Origin: Tetrahymena elliotti 4EA
Taxonomy: Eukaryota > Ciliophora > Oligohymenophorea > Hymenostomatida > Tetrahymenidae
Direction of reading: 5' to 3'
DNA: 64,000 nt
Assembly: GCA_000231825.2 (NCBI GenBank)
Contig: JH720308.1
Location: 1,287,675 to 1,351,674 of the forward strand
Numbering within the stretch: the stretch's first letter is position 1; each line of letters begins with the position of its first letter. Positions 13,391-27,081 of the stretch are shown here, in pieces. Made by a program: the position numbers and the translations under genes. The notes under the pieces were generated by a model. It was not told the origin of the DNA. It did no database searches and worked only from the letters and a program-made list of their open reading frames with translations.

Positions 13391-15551
13391 TAATTTGTTC
13401 TTAATTTTTTCAACTTTTTTTATTTTTTAAGTAAATATTAATTATCTTAAATTACTTTCTTTTGAAAGCTTTTTCTATTTGCAATCAAAAATTAATCTTA
13501 ATGTCAAAAACCATTCAAGAATTTACTTACTTTTTTTTCATCAAAAGATCTGCCAAAATGGAACCCAACCAATAGCAATACAATTAAAAAATATTAAACA
13601 AATTTTTTTTTTTTAAGTGATTGATGAAAGAAAAGCTTATAATTTGTAAAAAAAAGAAAATATAATAACTTTAAATGATTATAATTACTTTTCTTAGCTA
13701 AAAACTCAAGTGGAAATAAATGAATCTTATATATTTTAAATTCAATCTTTTAAAAATTTACAATTAAAATTCAAAATCAATATTTTCGAGTTTATATTAC
13801 AAGTTATATATGTTAAAATGACTATTCCTAATCAAAATCTATTTACACTCAAAGAATATTATCCTTTATAAACTTTATAAATTTTCATCAAAAAGTAAAA
13901 GTATTTGAAATATTTTACACAAAATCAAATAAAAAATGTTATTTACATACGATAATCTTTATTTGCTTTAGTTTTATTGATAATTTTATTTACAAACTTA
14001 TTTGATTTTTAATTAGTAAAAACATTTAATCAATTTCTTTAAAGTTGAATGTAAAATTAATATTATTTAATATAAAATACTCTATTTCTTGTTAACTTTG
14101 AAATAAAATCTAAAAGAAATTTAATTTAAATGATATGAAGAAATATTAAAAATTGTTAAGCTCTTTACATTATATGTTGAATCAATTCCATAAACTTTAT
14201 TTGAGTAGAGAATAAAAGAGATATTTTGAAGAAATCAATTTATTTCACTTTTAAAATAAATCCGAATTCAGTCAATTTATGTTTATTTTGTGCGAATAGA
14301 TACCTTTTGATATTTAAATATTTTTCTATTTTAATAAATCACTTCTTGTAGTTTTTTTTATTTTCTCTAAAAATTCAAGTAAAAAATTTAAAAAAAGTTT
14401 TTGAAATGCTAATGAATTATTGTTATTTGTAGTATTTTCTATTAAAATTAACTAAATCATTGTAAGCAAGATATTTAAGTCCAAACAAATAGCAAAAATT
14501 ATTATTATAAAATGAGTAAAAAAGACTATATTTTAGGTTATGTTATATTTTTTAACCAAATTCATGAAACAAAAAAACTATTTTTTTATCTGAAAACTAA
14601 ACTTACTTATTTACTTACTTAAAACTATGAACGAATAAGAGAAGAGAATAAGTTTACTTAAACAAATTTCAAATTAAAGCTCAAAAATTCATAGAAATAA
14701 GGGATAAAAGAAATTTAGCATAAAATATTTTTTAAATTTGAATTATTTGAGGTATTAGTGTGCTCTTAATAATTTAAATATAAATAGAAATTAATTTTGT
14801 ATGTTGAAAAATAGATAAATTTTGAATAACAATTTTCAATATAAATGATAAAAATAATGATACTTGGATTAATGTGAGAGGAATAGTGAAAAAAAAATAG
14901 CCTACTTTTTAGAGTCACTTATTATTTTACTATTTACATAAAAATACTATTTTAATAAGGTTTTAAACATTTAAAATTTTTAGAATCTAATGAAAAAAAT
15001 TTTTTTTTTAAATAATCTAACATTTTTTTTGATAAATTTGAAAGTGTGTTGTTTTATTTGTATTTTTAAAAATAAGTTGCTGATTATATTTTTTACGCTT
15101 GATTTTTAAATTTATTTCAATGATGATTAATATAATTTTATTATTTAGTCGATATAAGATAAAATAACAAAGAAAATTTATATTATTAATTTTTAAGGAA
15201 TCAATTTATCTTTATATAAATGAATTAATTTTGATAATTATTTTTATTTTTCAATTTGAGAGCAAACCTGTCCTAATCCTAAAATTATTATTTTAAAAAT
15301 GACAAAGTTTGTTTCAAATTTTTTTAAGTTAGAATTTCAAAAACAGGAAAGTTTACAAATAAACTAAATAAACTGATAATTTATAATATAAATTTTCTAT
15401 GTGTTTTTCATGGTGCTAGAATAAATTAAAGACAAAATGAAAGATAGATTATTAACAGAAATTACATCTATTAATTAGAAAATTTAAATATATTTTCAAA
15501 CTTGAGTATTTATTAAATAATTTAATATTCTAATAATTATTTAATGTGTTT
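13391..15551. other. AT-rich intergenic
   Basis: No gene recognised in about 2.2 kb. Composition is A/T runs with short ACTT/TTACTT-type repeats near 14600. Confidence 0.5.
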
Positions 15552-16682
15552 TCATAGAAGAGATTCTGTATCATTTTTGCTGAGACCACTTTAATTCTCA
15601 GACTTTAGAACTTCTGTATTTTAGTCAGATTGATTTTTTATTGCTTCAGAAGACAATACAAATGTTTAATTGTTGATATTAATAAATGATTCACTTTTAT
15701 AGTAGTTTTAACTGTAAAATTATCTAAACTTTTAGTATTCATTCTCTTTTATTTTATTATTTTGTTTTAAAAAATCTGCCTATCTAAGTTGATTATCTAA
15801 TAATTTTTTGTGATTTAACTTAATTTCAATTACTTTATGTATATAATTCTAAACAAATGGGGTGCGTATATTAAAAATTATTCTATAAAAAATAGTTAAG
15901 CCTGCTAAGGTAAATAGAGTATATGTAAACCAAGAATAAAATATGTTGGATATTTTATTTTATTTAATCATCATATGATTAATCTAACCAGGAACTCTTG
16001 ATCTATTAAAAATTTTAACTAAGCTGCTTTTCATAAAGCATCTATGAATGGCGTTTCTTCTCATAGACTCAAAGTAATATTCTGTAAGTTAGTCATTGTA
16101 CTAAAAAGTTAATATATTTTCCACTCTTACAATAGAATATGAGTCAAAAACGTTTGGGAATGATGCAGTTTTATCAACATAAGAGTCATAATCAAATTTA
16201 ACTTCTTCCATGTAGGTATAGTTTTCATCTGATCCATATTCATCAGAGCTTGCATAGCATTTAATGTCAAGACAAAGGTCAGGTTTTCCTGTCTAATAGT
16301 TTTTTAGATCATTCAAAAAACTATCTTAATCTTTGACATTAAAAAGCTGTTTTTTAACATCGCAGTTAAAAGACTCATAAAAGTAAAGTAAGTAGACAAA
16401 AATAGTAAATCCTAGTCCAATATTTATATATTCAACAAAAACTCCTGATACCCACAATGGTATTATAATCATTTAGAATACTGTCATTACATATTAAGCA
16501 CCAAGAGAACTATTATTCCATTTAGGAAGGTTAATAATAGCCTCTTTTTTCTTGTTTTTTTCTTTGAATTTTAAAAACTTTCTTTTTGCAAAAAAACCTA
16601 TTCCTTTGGAAAGTATTTTTTCAAAATTTACTGTTTCAATAGGCACATAGTGCATATTCTAAACTTCAGACCCTTCAGACAT
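15552..16682 (-). CDS. TMEM151-like multi-pass membrane protein
   Basis: One exon, 376 residues. After a basic N-terminal ~60 residues come two hydrophobic segments (MTVFQMIIIPLWVSGVFVEY and the following GLGFTIFVYLLYFY), a lumenal or cytosolic region with several cysteines (SFNCDV, LCLDIKCYAS) and a Tyr/Asp-rich stretch. A second hydrophobic pair lies near residues 270-300 (FYSWFTYTLFTLAGLTIFYR), followed by a charged C-terminal tail ending SKNDTESLL. The order of helices, the CY motif and the VKFDY segment recall the TMEM151 family, whose biochemical role is unknown. The match is by eye, and a ciliate-specific family is the alternative. Confidence 0.65.
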
Positions 16683-18041
16683 TTCTTAATTTCTTTCTAG
16701 TTTTATCAATTAGTTCATAAGTTGTTGATTGATTTATTGATTAATTTTTTTAAATAATTTGTTCAGATAAGTAATTTAAAACAGAAAACTCACCTTAACC
16801 TATCCAAGAATTTTAAAGTTTAAATTTTTCAGTTTTTTAATCAACCTATACTTATTCTTCATTTATTTATTATTTTCTATGGTTGATTATTCTCAGAATA
16901 CTATCTATGAAAATAGGGATATTTCATTTAAATAATTAATTTTTCTATCACATTAATTGACATTTGATTTTTTAGGAGAACTAGAATTAGAAGTTTCTAA
17001 TTAAAAAATCTATTCACTATTTGGCGAACTAATTAAAAGCGAATCTTTTTAATTATTCTGTATGTGAGTGAATATACCAAGTAGTTTTTTTTAGGAGTAA
17101 TAATTTGTAATTTTTCAGAAAATTAATCAGATGGAAATTTACTCTATAAAAATATTACAAAAATATAATAAGTTAAATTTGATGCTAATTGAAGATTTAA
17201 AGCCAAAGAATTAATTTATTATTTTTTTATTTGAATATTTTTATTCTTAGCTCATTTTATTACAATTTTATTACGAGTAGGTAATTCTGTTTCAACTAAG
17301 CTAAAAAAATGATGATTTTTTATTTTAGAAATTTGATGAATAAATGACTCTAATTTTGTCTAAGATTTGGAAGCGAATTTTAGTTTGCTTAGAGAATATT
17401 TAAAATGTTTTTATAATAAAAATAGGATTTATTTATGTTCTAAATAAAGGACAATTAAATTTTATTTAGTGTAAAAAACCAATAAATTTTTTTTTACTAT
17501 TTTTATATGATAAAGGTTGCAAGGAAAGCCAAACTAAATAGTTTTTGAAATCAAATAGAAATATTTCTAATAATTATGAAAGTATATTAAGTAGCAGTCA
17601 AATTTAATTCTTGAAAAGCCATTTTCATTTTGATATTTAAAATGGCTGCAAAAATAGAATCAGTAGCAATGCACAAATAATTTTTATTTGCTTGCAAAAT
17701 GTTATTAAATATATATATTCATAGAATGATTGGATAGAAATCAATACTTTTTCGCTGAAATTATTATTATATAGTTTTAGTTTAATCATGCAAATAGATG
17801 ATTTATTTTTAATATGTTCGAACTAAACAAAGATGAACAAGGACTTTATTTTTGATCAATTATATTAAGTATATTCATTTATTTAATAATCGCCTTTAAA
17901 TGGTGAATTGCAACTTTAAAAATTATCCACATAAAAACAAATTAATAAAATATATAATAAATTAATCAGCGAATAAAAAATATATCATCTTAAAAAAGAT
18001 CCACTTAGAAAGCATTCAAGCATATTTAATAAATAGCAACA
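16683..18041. other. AT-rich intergenic
   Basis: No gene recognised. It is shared by two divergent genes and should include the promoters of both. Confidence 0.5.
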
Positions 18042-18536
18042 ATGAGCAGCCCTAATACCCCAGCTAAAGATTTATTATACTCATCAAGATATTATTCATC
18101 TCCTTACACCTCTACTCTTGCTTACTCTACTTATCCATATACATCTTCTGTCTACAGATCTACAGTAAGCCCTCCTAGAACTTCTGAATGGACTGAATAC
18201 TAGCCAGTTGAAAGAAAGTACATCGACTATGTTCCTGAAACAAAAGTTGAATATGTTCCAGTTGAAAGAACTACTAGAGACTATGTTGAAATCAAGCATG
18301 TTACTCAATATGAGCCTTAAACAAGATTAGAAAGAAGAACTGAATATGTTCCAGTAGAGCATGTTGATGAGTATGTTGATTACTATCCAAGAAACTACTC
18401 CTATGTTTCTCGTACTCCTAGTTCTGATTACAAGCCCTCTTTATTGACAAGTTCTAGCTTGAGAACCAGCAGCTATCTTCCTTACTATACTTCTAGCTAC
18501 TATAGATCTCCTTACTCTTACAGATACTATTACTGA
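18042..18536 (+). CDS. Tyr/Pro-rich protein with alveolin-type EYVPVE repeats
   Basis: Single exon, 164 residues, ended by TGA. Residues ~1-45 are Ser/Tyr-rich. Residues ~50-125 contain repeated charged-hydrophobic units such as VEYVPVERT, TEYVPVEHVDEYVDY and RKYIDYVPETK. The C terminus is again Ser/Tyr-rich (SYLPYYTSSYYRSPYSYRYYY). Alternating E/K-V-P-V repeats are typical of alveolins and related cortical proteins of alveolates (epiplasm, inner membrane complex, PhIL1-like), so a structural role under the cell cortex or at basal bodies is inferred. Codon choice is richer in G/C at third positions than in nearby genes, which suggests strong expression. The exact family is not fixed. Confidence 0.75.
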
Positions 18537-20069
18537 AAACATAAATAATAACTAATGTAATTAAGTAGCATTAATATATGATATTTTTGGTTAATTCTTT
18601 TCTCTATCCTACTAAAAATTTATCTACAATTTCATTAAATGAATATAAAAATTGTATTTACTTATCTCTATATATAATTTATAATCTATTGTAAGAAAGA
18701 TTTTCTCCTTATTTTATCAGTTTATCACTTTATCTTCTTTTCAAAGCCATATTATAAGTGATTATGGACAGACAAATGTTCAAACAAAACTAAAAAAGAA
18801 AAAAAATAAAATAAAACAAAAATTATTTTTAACTGGTATTAATATTACTGGTTTTTAGATTGCTAATGCTCTTTTATTGATATATAGAAGACCAATTTGT
18901 TATGCATAAGCGAAGGTAACTTATAGCTATAAATTATTTGAGATGATATTAAACCAGCTAAATTATTAACTAAATAGGTTCGATAAGAGAAATAAATTTT
19001 ATTTTGTTTGCAAAAAAGGAATAAGATAGAATTCTAAATTAATACTGATGATTATAAGCAGTTTTTGTTAATTTTTTTCCATCCTCTTCTAAGTTATTTC
19101 TATAATTATATTAATCTTTAAAATATAAAATTTTTTACTCAAAAAAATTGATTTTACATAGTTAATAAAGAAATCATTTTAATGAATCAAGAAATAATAC
19201 ATTTTATTCAATTTATAAAAATAAAAAATCAATCATGTTTATCATTATAAAAAAGTATCATTTCTTCAAAATTTTGTGTCCTAGCTTGTATGTGTTAGGT
19301 GATAAGTTTAATTTTTGACTATTCTAAAAAGAAATTTTGTTTTAAAATTAATTTTATTAACATTTTTTAAATTCAGTTATTAATTATTTTATAAATGAAT
19401 CTTGTTTCAAATTTTACAAAATAAATTCAATTCATCATCTGAAATAACGTTATTTATTTTATAAATTAAAAGATAAATTAAATCAATGATTTATCTTAAA
19501 AATAATTCAAATCTTGTTAGAATTAAAATTAAAATATTTATTTAATTGAGATGAAAAAATAGTTCTTAATTTTCAGGGAGAACTATTTTAATTATTTAAA
19601 TTGTTGTTTTTCAATTTAATTAGCAATTTTATCTAATCTTAAAAGCAAAATATAATATATTCCAAAAATTGTTAAAATAATATTCATTTTTTATGGAATT
19701 TTAACAATTTTTTACTAAAAAAATATCTTTTTCATTTTTTTCAATTAGTTTCCAAATATTTCAAAAAGATTTTTTAATGCAAAATTTCTGAGCAATTTCT
19801 TTAAAATATTTAAAATAGAAATATTTTGAAAATAGACTATAAGATTTAATCTTATTTGTAAGGTTGTAATTAAAAATTAAAGAATGGTATTAAAATAAAA
19901 AAATTAATTTTAGTTGTTGGGAGAATAATTTATTTTTTTTATGTAAAAGTGATTTAAAAATACATAATACATAAAAATAAAATGTGAAAATGTATGCAAG
20001 CAAATAATAAATATTTCACTGTGAATATTTATAAATTATAAATTGTGAAATTATTGCAGTAACTTGGTT
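18537..20069. other. AT-rich intergenic
   Basis: No gene recognised. It is a convergent 3'-3' spacer between the cortical-type protein gene and the four-exon gene. Confidence 0.5.
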
Positions 20070-21525
20070 TCAGATACCTTCAACCTTCTTACCGAGAGAT
20101 TTTTGGTAATATTTAACCATGTTTTTGTCCTTTTCACTCATCCATGAGTCAAGACCAGCTTATTGATCTTAGTTGACGTCCATAGCATGATTGTAAGAAG
20201 CATAATCGGCAAGTTAGTCATAAGTGGCAGAACCAGATAAGAAAGCCATGATATCATCTAAGCTTCTAAGGGGTCTGGTGGGAGCACCGACTCTGTTTTT
20301 GAATAAAATCTTTTCAGCAGCATTGTCGTTATCTATTTTTTAAAAAAATATCAACAATTAAGACTATATTGATAATATCTTTGGCAAATTATTTAATTGG
20401 ATACAAATAGATATTTATTTTTATGTTATATTTCTCCCTCACTCCCTGCATATCTTAATAGAATTTTCTAATTTTCATTTAAAATGAATCTTGAGAGATA
20501 GGAGGGCTTTTGTAAAAATTAAATTAATATATATCACATTCTCATATCAATTCATATCCTAATAATATCTAATTTTTTATGAATAAATAATTACCAATCA
20601 ATTCTTAAGCAGCACGTTTTTAAGATTCTTCATTAAGGATATAACCATATCTTCCGTAAAGGTAATTGAAGATAGAAATGCAACCAAAACCAACGAAGAA
20701 CATGCAACCTCTGAGCTGTTTAATAAGAACAAATAAATAAATTTACATTTGAAAAAATATATTATTCATTCAAACTAAAGAAATAATGGTGATTATTTTT
20801 TAATCTTGATTTTTATTCGTGTCTTAATATGCTTGAAATATTGATTATATGCTTGATAATGAAAGAACTTATTATCCTTTATGCTTTAATCTATTATATT
20901 TTAGATGCAAATTCTATATTTCATAATAATTTATTAATCTCTTTTAGATTATCCGATCATAATAATGCTTTTTCATCAGCAATTTCTTATTTAAAATAAT
21001 TTGCAAAGCATTGCAATAATTTCAAGCTCTTTCCCTATTTAAATGGATAATATATTTTAATTTAAATTTTTTCATACAGCACCTTCAGTTCTGACTAATC
21101 TGAAACGGAAATCACCGAATCTAGCGATGTACTTGGGTTAAGTCATACCGAAGTCATCTTGATTGTATTTCAAGTTGGCCTTTCTAATTATTGAATAAAT
21201 AAAAGTTGAATGAGATATTAATATTAAATCATATCAAATATTCAAGCTATCAGCTTCATGCTATTTGAAAATTTTTCTAAAGACTGTTTTTGAATTCACT
21301 TTCTAACTTTGAAATTGTATTGAATTAAAAATAATTATGGGAGCTATTCTTGTATTTAATGTGAAATCTTGATTAACATTAAAAGCTGTTTATTCAGAAT
21401 TAATAAAATAATTTCTGATTGCTTGTGTATATCCTGATACGAAAAAGTAAAGTTGATTTGAGTAAATGAACAAACCTCCAGACTCTGAGGTTCCAAGATT
21501 GCTTGCTAAAGTATTTATACCACAT
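20070..21525 (-). CDS. Unrecognised 179-residue protein, one membrane helix, four exons
   Basis: Exons 21476-21525, 21078-21183, 20595-20715 and 20070-20332 join in one frame (540 nt with TGA). Introns are 292, 362 and 262 nt, much longer than most here. The protein starts MWYKYFSKQSWNLRVWRKAN and has an aromatic/basic first third. A hydrophobic segment (residues ~62-77, CMFFVGFGCISIFNYLYG) is followed by a soluble acidic-basic tail with ADYASYNHAMDV and ending KSLGKKVEGI. G/C-rich codon choice (GCC, AAC, TTC, GGT) indicates a highly expressed housekeeping protein. A small accessory subunit of a mitochondrial membrane complex would fit size and composition, but this is inference and no homologue is recognised. 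Confidence 0.75.
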
Positions 21526-23518
21526 CCTCTTTATTTAGTTATATCTTAATTAATTGATAAATTAAATATAAAAATTTTGTTTTGTTTAATTTATTTTTTT
21601 CTTTTTTCCCTTCTATTTTTTTATTTCACAATTAATCCTCTTTCTTTTTCTTCTTTTTTCTTAATAGTCTCCCTTCAAATCATATCTCATAATTTTTTCT
21701 TTTTTCTTTTTGTTTTCATTCCTTTAAAGCTCCATTGATTCAATCAATAAATAGCTAAGAATCTTCATCATATCCATTTCTTTGTTAAATCTAAGCAAAG
21801 GTATTTATATGTTAATCAATATATCTAACAATTAATGCATGTATGTATTCATCCCATTTTATTTGACTTAGTAAGCACTTCATAATATCTTAAAAGAATT
21901 TTTATCTTTAAATAAATCAAAAATTTTATTTGCCTTTTGAAATAATTTATATTTTAATTCTAAAACATTATTTATTCTACATCAATTAAAAACTAAAATA
22001 ATATGAATTTTAATTTTTTAAATAAATTCTTATTTTATTTAGTATCTTGTTTTTTAAATAATGTGTTCAAAGAAATAAAAAATTTTCAAAAAAAATTAAC
22101 TCCTTAAAAAATTATCTTGAAAGTATCATCTTTGAAACTTTTTATTTTATCATATTTGTTTCCTTGTGAAAATATTTTAAAATTTTTATTTTTTATTTTT
22201 TTGAAGTTAAAATTTAATTGAAATTCACAATAATTTATATGTTAATAAAAAAGTCGCAAATATATTTTTATAAATTTTAACAAGTCTAAATTATAAAATA
22301 TTTATTGAAGATTAGCTTATGGATGTTTATACAGATTTGATGAGTATTTGTTTTATTTAAATTTGAATAGTTTTTAAGTTATTTTGCTATAATTGAACAA
22401 TAAATACTTTCTTTTTATATTTTTTTCTAGAGTAAAATTAAAAGCCAAAATTTAAAGATTAAATTAAGATTCGATGAATTTGAATATTTAGTTTTAAAAA
22501 GGTAAAAGTTAATCAATATTGAGTGTTGATAAATCTTAATAATTCATAGAATGATTGATTGATTGAATACTTATAAAAAATGTTATTTAAATTTTAATTA
22601 GCATTTTAAAAGTGAAGATAAAATTTGAGTTATCTTATTTTTTGTATGATTTAGTAATTTAAACATAAAAATAGGCTTTTTATTTTGTAAAACTAAATTT
22701 TAAAAATTAAATAGAGTTGAGTGCAATCATTAACAGATTGCTAAAAAAACAACTCAAAAAATAAAATAGAATCATAGTGTTTGTTAGATATTTTTGATGA
22801 GTTAATTTTGCTTAGAATGCTAAAATTGGGATTCTTAAATAATATTGATTCTTTGAAGATGAAGGTGATATTATAATTTATTGGTCTTATTAGCAAAAAT
22901 ATAAATTCTATGTTGTGTTTCTCATATGTGAAGACATTTTCTAAAAAATTAAGAAATTACATCTCCTATTTCGTTTATGTTTCAACAAATACGAATGCCG
23001 TTTTAATAATAATCACTAATTATAATTCTAAATTCCTATTTATTTTTTAAATTCTAGGAATCCATTTATCTTCAAAGTAATTAATCATTTATTAATTCAT
23101 TTAATTATCATCTAAGAATATTTATATTGAACTCAAACCAATTATGAATATCTATTATTGTGTCTTGCTAAATATAAAGCTAATTAGAGGCTATTTTTGA
23201 GTTTTTATTATACTCGTAAGAAAACAACTGAGAAGAGACAATTAAATAATTAGAGGTGTTAAGAAGTATAAGATTTAAATACTTTTATTTAATGGATAAT
23301 ATAGAAATAAAAAATAGATTACACACTTAAAAGATGTTAATTTACATTTATTCATTATATCAGTAAATGTGCTTTCTGCCATTATTATTTGCTTGATGTA
23401 ATTGGTAAAAATGGCAGTAATGATTACTAACTAACTATTTCTTTTCTAATATCCTAGATTAGAGAGAAAATCAAGAATTAATCATTAATATATATTTATT
23501 TGCTAATTATTAGTTATT
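21526..23518. other. AT-rich intergenic
   Basis: No gene recognised in about 2 kb. Confidence 0.5.
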
Positions 23519-23986
23519 TCACTTAGGTTGTCTTTGCTTGAGGGCAATTTGGGTAGCAATTCTGTTGAGTTCGGTCATACCTTCCTTAGTAATGACTCTG
23601 GAGAGCTTCTTGGTAGCAGAGTTCTTGTCCTTTCTGACGATCTTCAAATCTTCAAGAGACTTGAGGGCCCATCTGATGATCTTACCGTGACAAGCTTGAT
23701 GCTTGTTTCTCAAGTTACCTCTGTCCTTGTTGGAACCGAAGATGTGCTTGAGGGTAGAGATACCAGTGTGGGGCTTGAGGTAAATCTTTCTGGCTAAAGC
23801 AGCAGTTCTAATATAAACCCAATCTTCATCTTGAGGGGCCAATTCTCTAGCAACAGAGGTGGTGGTCCATTGGGTGAATTCAGGGATGGAGAGTTTGTTA
23901 GCTTTCTTGAGGTGAGAAGCATATTCTCTAATGAAGTCAGCAGCGGCGACGTCCTTAACGGTGAAGAAACTTTGGTTATTGCTCAT
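23519..23986 (-). CDS. 40S ribosomal protein eS19
   Basis: 155 residues in one exon with no in-frame TAA/TAG. Clear family segments are FTVKDVAAADFIREYASHLK at the start, then the WVYIRTAALARKIYL strand-helix, the GSNKDRGNLRNKH loop and KIIRWALKSLEDL, before ITKEGMTELNRIA at the end. Length matches eukaryotic eS19 (~145-155 residues). The protein sits in the head of the small subunit and is needed for 18S rRNA maturation. Codon use is strongly biased to AAG, GCC, ATC and CTC-type codons, as expected for a ribosomal protein. The start MSNNQSFF is preceded by a T/C-rich leader on the coding strand's complement. Confidence 0.97.
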   Translation of the reverse strand: MSNNQSFFTVKDVAAADFIREYASHLKKANKLSIPEFTQWTTTSVARELAPQDEDWVYIRTAALARKIYLKPHTGISTLKHIFGSNKDRGNLRNKHQACHGKIIRWALKSLEDLKIVRKDKNSATKKLSRVITKEGMTELNRIATQIALKQRQPK

Positions 23987-25304
23987 CTTAAAATTATTGC
24001 TTTTATTTTATTAAATTTTTTTTACTCTTTTCTTTTATCTTTTCTTATTTTGGTTTACCTCTTTTTTTTATACTAAATTAAACTCACTGTGTTTTCTGTC
24101 TTTCAATTATTTTTCTTTCCCTTATTTTTAATCCTTCTTCTTTGGCTTAAAGATTCTTCCTTCCTCTCCCTTCATTTCTTTAGCTTCCAACTTTTTTTAA
24201 TCTATACTTAATTCTCATCAACCACCATATTATTATTTGTAATACCCTATTATAAATTTTATTCATTTTTCCATTTATGATTTTGCTTCTCTCCCTTCCT
24301 CAGTAGTAAAGTATTCAGCTAATTTGCAATCAATTTCAAGATCTCAAATACTCCTCCCAGCTGCTGTGCTTTAATAAATATACTTGCTTCTTGACTTTAT
24401 TTGATTGGTAGAAATCAATAATAAAAATCTTTGCTTTATTTCTACAAAATATATTATTTCTTAACTAAATAATCATTTTTATGATAAAATTATTTTATAG
24501 AAAGAAATCTCAATGGAAGCAGTAATCTTAAAATCTCTCAACTATTCTTGTTATTAAAACTCGTGCAATATCAATACTTTAAAACAAAATAAACTTAATT
24601 AATTTCTAATCTGAAATTATTTTCTCTTAATTGATATGTTTTTTTATTTAGATTATTTAATAAAATTAATAAAAAACCTTCTTTTGAAAAAATTTAGCTT
24701 TTCACTCTCAATTTAACAAAAAACAATTTTATTTCACATAAAACTCAAACTATTTCAACTTAAAAATCTAAAAATAATAATTTAAATTCTAATTATCACA
24801 TCTATTTTTGAGAAAATTAAGTTAAATATATTTATTTATTTGACATAATTATTTTTATTCATATGATTTTAAATTGCATTTCAACTAAAACAATTAAAAA
24901 TTAAGAAAATTATTTCTATCTTTATTGATTACTTCAAAATAATTCTTTCTTATACTTTCAGAACTTCCTATTTTAAAAGCGTCATGATCTTTTACTTTAA
25001 TAATATGCAAAAACAACAAAAATTAAATAATATTCTAAGATTTTTAAAGATTTTAGATTAATTTAAATCAAAATATTTTTTTTGAAAAATAGTTTGATTG
25101 ATTAAAGAAATATGATTTTATTTTCAGATTTGGCTGTACAATAAATAACTGATTGGCATGTTTGATATTAAAATTTTTGATTCCTTCAAAAATCAATTAT
25201 TAAATGTATTTGGATTATATTAAAATCACATTTCTTTTAAAATTTGATATTTATTCAATTAATCAAAAAATTCATTAAACACCACGAAAATAGTATATTA
25301 AAAA
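23987..25304. other. Divergent promoter region
   Basis: The region separates eS19 (-) from the EF-hand gene (+). The first ~200 bases above eS19 are pyrimidine-rich on the + strand (runs of CTTT, TTTCCCTT). Otherwise it is AT-rich with no gene seen. Confidence 0.5.
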
Positions 25305-26079
25305 ATGAGTACCAATAATAATTAGACAAACGCAAATTCAAATACAAACCAAGCTAGGATGTAAGATAAAAAAAGAACTTAAGCTGCATAGCCTAGAAAT
25401 TAACCAAGAAGATAAGAGTAAAAGAATTAAAAGCTTCCAGATGAAATGGTAATTATTCAAACAGTCTTTATTTCATTTTTATTTAACAATTAAAAGTATT
25501 AAATCTATTTTTTGATTTTCATTTTTATTTTAAATTTATTTCAAAAAAACAAGGAAAAAGAAGTTAAAGATGCTTTCTACTTCTATGATCCTGATAAATT
25601 GGGTTAGATCAATAGAACTTAGCTTAGATCTATTTTAGGAAACTTTGCCTTTACTAGTATGAACGTTAAAGAAATAGAGGAAGAGATTAGAAAAGATCAT
25701 CCTCCAAATAAAACTTCATTCACTCTTGAAGAAGTTTTAAGTGTAATTAGTAAAAAATGGTTCTTAGGAGGTGGCAGAGAATAAGAAGCTAATGAAATAT
25801 TCAAATTATTTGATAGAAAGTACAATAATAATTCATATTCTTAAATCATTATTAATTTATATTTTATTTAGGGGTAAAAATGGAGTAAACTTGTAAGATA
25901 TTAAGAGTCTATTTGGTCAATATTTAGATATAGTTATAAGTGATTCTGATATTATAGAATTCATATAAGAAGCTGATACTGATCATGATGGTATTCTTGA
26001 TAAAAATGATTTCTGTTCTAAGTAATTTAGCTTTATCATTAAAATTTAAATATAACAGATTTTTGCTTTATGTTTATGA
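25305..26079 (+). CDS. Calmodulin/centrin-like EF-hand protein
   Basis: Exons 25305-25448, 25554-25819 and 25872-26079 give 205 residues. A Gln/Asn/Lys-rich tail (residues 1-48) precedes a four-EF-hand fold. The first loop (DPDKLGQINRTQ) lacks the acidic residue at position 12 and the third (DRKGKNGVNLQD) is degenerate. The last loop, DTDHDGILDKND, keeps Asp at 1, 3 and 5 and Gly at 6, and should bind calcium with an Asp at position 12. A basic disordered N terminus ahead of two EF lobes is typical of centrins and of many ciliate calcium sensors in the cortex or cilia. The specific subtype is not assigned. Confidence 0.85.
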
Positions 26080-27081
26080 ATATCAATAATTCAAAACTAA
26101 GTTATACTTATATTTAAGATGAAAATATAATTTTTGTAAATATAGGCTTGGATATATATGATAATTAAAGGATTAATATCACTCATTAAAACCATTGGTG
26201 CTAAAGAGATAGATAGAAATAATTGTGATGATGACTGTCAAAAAAAAGTTCAAATAAAAAAATTAAATATTTGTAAAATTTATATAAATTCATAGTGTCA
26301 ATCTACAATTCAATCTTTTTAAAAGATAGTTTAAAATTATTTTTAAAATGGAACTCTTTTTTTTAAAATTAGATAATTTTAACTATTAAACTTGTTATAT
26401 TGCATTCAAATAGCCATTAAGCATAAATTTATTTATTGAAGCATTATTTTCAAAATATTTAAATATTTTATTTAGACAGAATAGTGAGTTAATAATAAAT
26501 CAAAAATTTGAATTAAAATTAAAAACCTCATTAAACTTACAAAATAAAATAATTATGTGAAGAATCAATCACTCTTTAAATATAGATAAAAGATAGCTTT
26601 AATAAATAAAAGAGTTACTTTATAAATCTTTTTTATATTTGAGTATTCAAGTTAAATGAATAATTAAACTTGTTTAACTTAATTAATAGAAGAATACACT
26701 TTAATTATTAATTTTTTCATAGCATAAATGCTTTTAAGTTCATATCAAGAACAATAGTAGATTAATATTTCTCGAATCAAGCAAATTTAATTATTCACCT
26801 GTGAAAATTTCAGTATAAATATTTGCACGTTTTTTAGATATAACTTAACCTAGGTTGATGGGTCTAAATTTAATAAGTAATAGAAACATTTGCTATTTTT
26901 ACAACTTTTTCTTTCTTTAAATTTATAATTTAGCATATTAACTCTTTCATTTTAGAATTATTCATAATTTTTTGCTTGATTAAAAACCAAAAACATAATA
27001 TTTTCATATAAATAAATAATTCATCAAAAATAAATAAATTATTTGTAAATTCGAGATATTAAATAATTTTTTCATTTCGAA
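26080..27081. other. AT-rich intergenic
   Basis: No gene recognised between two tandem + strand genes. Confidence 0.5.
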
